Assembly (NCBI GenBank): GCA_016630905.1 | Contig: WBMQ01000006.1 | Location: 930,001-994,000 of the forward strand | Length of the DNA: 64,000 bases | Direction: 5' to 3' | Source of the DNA: Capillidium heterosporum | Taxonomy: Eukaryota; Entomophthoromycota; Entomophthoromycetes; Entomophthorales; Capillidiaceae | In this document: in pieces, positions 58,537 to 64,000 of the stretch | Position numbering within the stretch: the first letter of the stretch is position 1 | Layout of the letters: each line of letters opens with the position of its first letter | Program-made: the position numbers and the translations under genes | Notes under the pieces: generated by a model | Database searches by the model: none | The model's input: the letters and a program-made list of their open reading frames with translations, nothing else | What the model was told of the DNA's origin: nothing

Positions 58537-58943
58537 AAAATTTGATATTGGTAAATATTTGCATTAGTATTGTGCCCTTCGTAGGCTGGTAACCCTTAAT
58601 ATAATAAATTGGACTTTCATTTTGTAAATAGCCTGCTTGAATACTGATTCTGACTTTGATATGGATAGATATATTGGCTTCAAGATATATATTAGAGTTA
58701 TATATGTAGATGTTAAATACGTGGACGTTTAAATAAATTCTTTAAGTAGCACATTTAAATATCTTTTTGTATTTATATTTTCATAGTTGGATGCATCATT
58801 TTCGGTACAAAAAATAAACAGTTCCATTCCAAAACTTGATAACAAATTCAAAATATATATAAATTCCAATTCCAATTAATTAACCCCTTTAATTTTTGGA
58901 AACCCAATCCCAGCGACAACGATATACAATTAAACCTACACTA
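58537..58943. other. Intergenic, convergent 3' ends
   Basis: About 400 bp of AT-rich DNA between DOT1 (+) and heme oxygenase copy A (-). Nothing else is recognised. Confidence 0.5.
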
Positions 58944-60346
58944 TCATTTGTAAAAGATCCGATAGAGGGCCAACAACATTACCAGAATAAGCAGTGTAGG
59001 TCCAGTGAATCGTTCCCGAAAAATATGTCTATAGATTTTGGGTTTGATGACTTGGGCCTTCTTCGTATAAGTTTCGGAAAACGCATTTAAAGCAACGATC
59101 GGTCGGTTAGCTAATTCCTTAATTTGTTAGCAACATTAAAATACATCTTCAACTTACGATTCCGCTTCAAAGCCAGTTTGGAGGCCGATTGGGATGGTTT
59201 AAATGATGGTTTGACTTCATTGATGAGGCCCAAGTCGTGCTCAAATTCTTCATAGATACCAACATTGAGCTCAAAAACAATGCTGCAGGATCTGGACCAG
59301 CTCCTCTAAAGTTTATTAGTAGGTGGAATGGAGATAAAAGTACCCTGTTCCTGATGTGAAATACGGATGGCGTTAAGGCGATCCAAATAGAACTCACGGA
59401 AGTCGGCGATATCAATGATGTTCTCGAACCGGTAAAAGGCTGTACCTTGGTCGTCCACAAGTTTGAAGTTTTTTTTGATTCGTGACGCAAGTATTTGTCC
59501 ACCTACATTCTGATTAGAACTCTTATGCAAACTTACTGCTTACCGAACATATCTCCAAAGTACCGGATGAAGGCGTGGGAGACAAAGGCCCTTGGTTGAT
59601 TGGTGGTCCGATTCCTGATATCGTCGACGTATTTCTGGGTAGCTTGTGTTAATGCAATCTTGTTCTGCCAATCGGAACCTAGGAAGTAGGTCAAATCCTT
59701 GATTAGCGCGTCAAGACGGTTGACTTGGGTAGGGAAGTGGATGAGGGCAACGTCAGGGTGATTTCTCACCTTGAGGGCTTCCTCTTCCATAGTCTTGTAG
59801 ATGTAGTAGAGGCAGCCTAGGTATTTCCCGTACGTCTTCTTGGTGAGCTTGCCCTTGATCAAGTCCCTTGATAGAAGATTAATATTTCAAATTTAACTTG
59901 AAGTTATACTTTATGAATTTAGTGCGCTCGGCCTTGGCATGAACACCCAAAGTCCCCTCCAGCATCTGGTTCGAAAGGGGAGTCACATTATGTTCAGTAG
60001 GCTGGATGAAAAGATCCTTACGTATCTGATGGATAAATTCGATAAATAGACTACCATTGGGACATTGTGACTCCTTATTGACCATCCTACTTAAGTTCGA
60101 GGTGAATGCGGGGCACTTACGGTGTCCAGTCGGTATTTCGGCCAGCATCTGTTTGACTTCGCTTCCGCTTTTCAACTTAGCGAACGGGCACCCTAATTTG
60201 AAGGCGGGGCAAGCACCGATGACTTGATATTTGCTCAGTCCGTGGAAGAACTCCTGCTTTATGAACGGGCACCCGTGGTGAAAGGCGGGGCACTTCTGAG
60301 TTAGCTTGTCTACGATGGTGACGATTTGATCTCCAGTTAAACTCAT
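58944..60346 (-). CDS. Heme oxygenase with N-terminal Cys-Pro module, copy A (frameshifted)
   Basis: The gene opens the haem ring to biliverdin, CO and iron. Exons: 60346-59910, 59866-59544, 59502-59344, 59305-59158 and 59110-58944. Residues 1-105 carry six Cys-Pro motifs at Cys19, 26, 46, 53, 78 and 95 (KCPAFHHGCPF, ACPAFKLGCPF, KCPAF, QCPNG). The catalytic domain follows, with proximal His136 in GVHAKAE, LYYIYKTMEEEA, FPTQVNRLDALIKDL and the distal-helix GDMFGGQ. Exon lengths equal those of copy B (437, 323, 159) except exon 4, which is 148 instead of 147 nt. The extra base lies in a T5 run at 59273-59277 and gives an immediate TGA. The product would be 317 residues and lack the C-terminal region and membrane anchor (TGPTLLILVMLLALYRIF), which are otherwise preserved downstream. 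Confidence 0.88.
59273..59277 (-). other. Single-base insertion in copy A (T5 homopolymer)
   Basis: The minus strand reads CATTGTTTTTGAGCTC; copy B has a segment one base shorter between the shared GGTCCAG and GAGCTC. With four T residues the frame would continue into FELNVGIYEEFEHDLG, the equivalent of copy B's FELNIGIFEEFENDLG. No alternative splice site restores the frame. It is either a real mutation or a homopolymer sequencing error. Confidence 0.8.
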
Positions 60347-61996
60347 AGCTTGGATTTTGATTTAATTCAGCAATTAAAAGGCTGGGTATATTGTTCATAT
60401 TGGATTTTGCTTTTATATTTCACCTATTGGGGTCATGTGTAGCTCTGTAGCGTCACTTGAAAATTGTTCTGCAACCAGCTTCACATATTTGAGGTGCATG
60501 CCTTCCATTTAGGCTGCATTTCAATGAATGTGATGTTCTAACTGAACTATTCCCAGGGATAAAATAGCTCAGTGTCGGAAATTAAGGCTAGTGCATACGA
60601 AAACTAAAAATTTTGATAGCCAACACGGAGTATGTCCAAATATAGCTTTTCGCAGTTGCTTAATCTCAAATCCTCCAACTTGATCTAGTTTCCTCCATAG
60701 TAAAAGTAATCGTGCCTTATTGCATTAGTCTTGCTATCTCTATTCAATTAGCTTGCATACTATTGGATATATTGCTGGTTTCAGGCCTGGTGGATAAAGA
60801 GCATTGGATGGTTGTTTGGACATCTCAGCTGTTACCAGCACAAGATGTCTCTTAAGTTTTAAACAAGTTTAGAAGTCTACTGCTAAATCTACTATCAACT
60901 AGGCTAATTCGTACAATCTCTTTAGTAAAATTTTTATATTTTACATAACTAACCTTGCCAATTCTTGCTTTAGTCCGATGAGTTGAACTAATGTGAAAAG
61001 TACGAAAATTAATATATGTGAATAGTAAACTAGGAGTTGTGTGAAATTAGGAATTTAGGCTATTGAATTTGAAAGAATATCAAATCAGGTATACAGTCAA
61101 ATCTTCAAGAATAAGGATAGAAAACGCCGCCACGGATGGAAAGTATAAACAGAAGATGGAGCTAACAATAAAGGGCTATTGAGCCTTGGCTCAAGACTAA
61201 CTTTTGATAGTGATTTTTCTGTATAAAAGTTTCAAGTTTTACTCAGAAATATATATATTGCATATGATGTATGGATGAACTCTGATTTAGAAGATACTTC
61301 ATGAATATGCTAATACAACTCACTTCTTAGGTATAGTATAGTTAAGAGTCCAGGTCACAACAATTTTGAATGTTTAATAATGTAGTAAAAGTTCTAGATA
61401 ATCCAGAAAAAGTATTGTAAAACATACTTAAAAGCTTAGTTTCCTTCATCAGGAACCGAGTAAAAAGGTAAAGCCTTCTTTAAACCTATCTTTATCAAAC
61501 CCTATCCTTCTCTTGCTCATTATCAACGATAGTATACTTGGCATAATTGGTACATTGCTTTTTGAAATTTAAAGCTTATCATTAAAATTGATTCCGCTAT
61601 ATATATTAAAACTACAATTATATATGCTCAATATATCAACTTTTATACACACTGCCTACTATTTGAATACTCTCCAATAACTTTACATACGAAAATTCGC
61701 CATTTTCATTAGATTGCTATTGAGCATTCAATTATCTATTTTTTACAATATAATTAGAAGCCTTTATACGCCTTCAATTAGTATCAGGTAAACATAATTT
61801 ACCATAACTACTGACAAGCAATATATAGGTCCTCTTTCTAATAAAATGAAACAAAAATACTATTTAAATCATCAAAGCAACTAAATAGCAAATCTAGTAA
61901 AAATCAACTTATGTAGATAAACATCAGCTCAATAATTAATAAGTTTATTATTTGAAATCCAAAGTCCAATGACAACAATCCCAAACCAAACCTATA
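60347..61996. other. Spacer between the two heme oxygenase copies
   Basis: About 1.65 kb without a supported gene. It should carry the copy A promoter next to 60347. I found no pseudogene or mobile element that would explain the duplication. Confidence 0.5.
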
Positions 61997-63406
61997 CTAC
62001 CCTTTGTAGAAAATCCGATAAAAGGCCCATATCATTACTAAAATAAGTAAGGTAGGTCCAGCGAACCGTTCTCTAAAAACCTGCCGGTAGGTTTTGGGTT
62101 TGATAGCCTGAGCCCCATTCTTGTAGGTTTCAGGAAGTACATCCAAAGATACGACCGGTTTGTTAGCTAAGAGGTAAATTCAGCCATTAGTAAATGTAAA
62201 AAATAAAAGTTGGGCTTACGATTACGCTTCATAGCGAGACGAGAGGACGACTGGGCTGGATTACGTAGTGGCTTGGTTTCATTGACAAGGCCCAAGTCGT
62301 TTTCGAACTCCTCGAAAATGCCGATGTTGAGCTCGAAGACGCGACGGCAGGCCTGGACCAAGTCATCTAAATTACTTAGTAGCTATACTGAAACATGTAG
62401 GTACCCTTCTCCTGCTGCGAAGCGCGGATGGCGTTGAGGCGATCCAAGTAGAATTCACGAAAGTCGGCAATGTCAGTTATGCTCTCGAACCGATAGAAGG
62501 CCGTACCCTCTTCATCCATCAGAGTGAAATTGCGTTTGAGTCGATTGGAAAGTACCTGTCCACCTACAATTTGATTAAAAGCTATATAAAAATAAAAATG
62601 TACCGAACATATCTCCGAGGTACCGGGTGAAAGCGTGGGCAACAAAAGTCTTGGGTTGGTAGACAGCTCGGTGCTTGATGTCATCGACATACTTCTGGGT
62701 AGCTTCCGTCAAAACGATCTTGTCCTTCCAGTCGGGGCCTAGGAAGTAGGTCAGGTCCTTGACCAGAGCGTCGAGACGGTTGACCTGAGTGGGGAAGTGA
62801 ATCAAAGAAACGTCAGGGTGGCGTTTAAGCTTGAAGGCTTCATCCTCCATAGTCTTGTAGATGTGGTAAAGGCAGCCTAAAAACTTGCCGTATACTTCTT
62901 TGGAGAGCTTACCTTTAATCAAATCCCTTAGTAGAACATTAGTAAGCCAAGCCCATTTTAAAAACGTACTTGATGAATTTGCAGCGCTCAGCCTTGGCAT
63001 GGACATCTAAAGTTCCCTCCAACATCTGGTTGGAAAGAGGGGTCTCCCCATCTTCAGCAGGTTGGATAAATAGATCCTTACGTATCTGATGGATAAATTC
63101 AATTAATAGACTGCCGTTGGGACATTGAGTCTCCTTGTCAACTAGCTTACTCAAGTTGGAGGTGAATGCGGGACACATACGGTGTCCTTCAGGTATCTCA
63201 GCCAACTTCTTCTTGACTTCATTACCACTAGTCAATCCAGAGAACGGGCACCCAGATTTAAAGGCAGGGCAAGCTCCAACAACTTGGGATTGGGAAAGGC
63301 CATGGAAGAACTCCTGCTTTACGAATGGGCATCCGTGGTGGAAAGCGGGGCACTTTTGATTTAATTTGTCGACGATGATATCGATCTGCTCTTCAGTTGA
63401 ATTCAT
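61997..63406 (-). CDS. Heme oxygenase with N-terminal Cys-Pro module, copy B (intact)
   Basis: A tail-anchored heme oxygenase of 411 residues in five exons (63406-62970, 62926-62604, 62563-62405, 62366-62220, 62166-61997). The N-terminal module holds six Cys-Pro motifs at Cys19, 26, 46, 53, 78 and 95 (KCPAFHHGCPF, ACPAFKSGCPF, MCPAF, QCPNG), resembling haem regulatory motifs. The catalytic domain has proximal His136 in DVHAKAE, LYHIYKTMEDEA, FPTQVNRLDALVKDL, AHAFTRYLGDMFGGQ and YRFESITDIADFREFYLDRL. A basic linker leads to the C-terminal membrane segment (FAGPTLLILVMIWAFYRIFY), as in ER-bound mammalian heme oxygenases. Classical enzymes place Cys-Pro motifs, if any, near the C-terminus, so the N-terminal module is unusual. 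A haem-sensing role is inference. Confidence 0.93.
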
Positions 63407-64000
63407 ACTTTGCTTTGGTACAACTCAGCAATTAAAAGTTTATAAAGCTGAAAAGAAATTCCACTTTTGCACTTTAAATCCTGAATCTCAAACCTAATCT
63501 GTTCTCCCCTTTTATAAGTTACAGAATTATCTGATGGAATTTATTACGTCAATTTGATTGCACCTATCCAATTACTTTACATTATTCTAGATAAATTACT
63601 GAATTTTAGGCTTAATGGGTAAAAAGTAAGAAATTGGTCGTTCGAGCTTCTCACCTGTTCTCAGTAGAATGTAACTCTTCTAGATACTTCGCTAAATAGG
63701 TCTAGAACTATACCACTTGGTTTCTGATTACTAGGACTTCTATAGTTAAAATTTACAAAAAGTTAATAGGCTAATCCTATTAACTTTGAATAGTTTACCA
63801 AATTATTTTAAATGTAATACAACTATATATTTAGGATTTTTCTATACATAGTTTGGATATATATGAATAGATACTCTCCATATACAGTAGTTTGAAATTA
63901 AAAAACTTAAAAAGTATATGTTAATAAAAGCTAATAGCAATTATATTTTAAGCATAAGCAATTTAAATGCATTAATAATAAGCATTATAATGAGAACTTT
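63407..64000. other. Upstream flank of heme oxygenase copy B
   Basis: AT-rich DNA to the window end, with no ORF recognised. It should include the copy B promoter. Confidence 0.45.

Larger units (their letters stand above)
58944..63406 (-). repeat. Direct tandem duplication of the heme oxygenase gene
   Basis: Both copies are on the minus strand with matching intron positions and phases, near-identical exon sizes and similar protein sequence from first to last exon. Even the short tail sequences after the stop codons resemble each other (around 58900-58945 and 61960-62000). Intron sequences and the spacer differ, so the duplication is not very recent. Confidence 0.85.

Noticed and set aside
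58896-59090. 64-codon plus-strand frame near the end of heme oxygenase copy A
   Set aside because: It is antisense to the conserved final exon encoding the membrane anchor.
1-64000. CRISPR arrays, bacterial operons, transposons or viral genes
   Set aside because: No direct-repeat arrays, terminal inverted repeats, transposase, reverse transcriptase or capsid-like proteins were seen; the gene structure is eukaryotic throughout.

Overview
This window is nuclear DNA from a fungus. The coding regions are split by many very short spliceosomal introns (mostly about 36-65 nt, GT...AG). Exons are visibly richer in G+C than the AT-rich intergenic DNA, and the standard genetic code fits every recognisable protein. 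The gene set (condensin, tripeptidyl-peptidase II, SUV3, MID1, GWT1, DOT1, a KIX/glutamine-rich MED15, paired heme oxygenases) fits a fungus outside Saccharomycotina. An early-diverging lineage such as Entomophthoromycotina (Conidiobolus-like) is my best guess, but that is inference and not proven by the sequence.

Layout. 1-10.1 kb: the 3' part of the condensin HEAT subunit (+), then geranylgeranyl diphosphate synthase (-) and tripeptidyl-peptidase II (-). 10.1-20 kb: an accessory-looking stretch with one intact cytochrome P450 (+), one unknown Ser-rich gene (+) and three decaying F-box/LRR-type relatives. 20-32 kb: SUV3 mitochondrial helicase (-), MID1 calcium-channel subunit (+), scavenger decapping enzyme (-), inorganic pyrophosphatase copy 1 (-), a stand-alone TenA-like protein (+) and a syntaxin-18/Ufe1-like SNARE (+). 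32-48.5 kb: adenosine kinase (-), a Drs2-type P4-ATPase flippase (+), MED15 (-), MRS2-type mitochondrial Mg2+ channel (+), cystathionine beta-lyase (-) and pyrophosphatase copy 2 (-). 48.9-54.3 kb: tRNA-Glu(CTC), then about 5 kb with no intact gene but with three heavily mutated Hsp70 remnants. 54.3-58.5 kb: TAF13 (-) and GWT1 (+) share a 136-bp divergent promoter, followed by DOT1 (+). 58.9-63.4 kb: two tandem heme oxygenase genes (-).

Most genes are unrelated housekeeping functions, with no operon-like logic. The items most worth a second look are: (1) the heme oxygenase pair, each with an unusual N-terminal module holding six Cys-Pro motifs in front of the catalytic domain and a C-terminal membrane anchor, where one copy has a single-base insertion that removes the anchor; (2) the two graveyards of multigene-family members, Hsp70-like and F-box/LRR-like; (3) two consecutive micro-exons of 12 and 18 nt in MRS2; and (4) a second pyrophosphatase with a possible alternative mitochondrial start.
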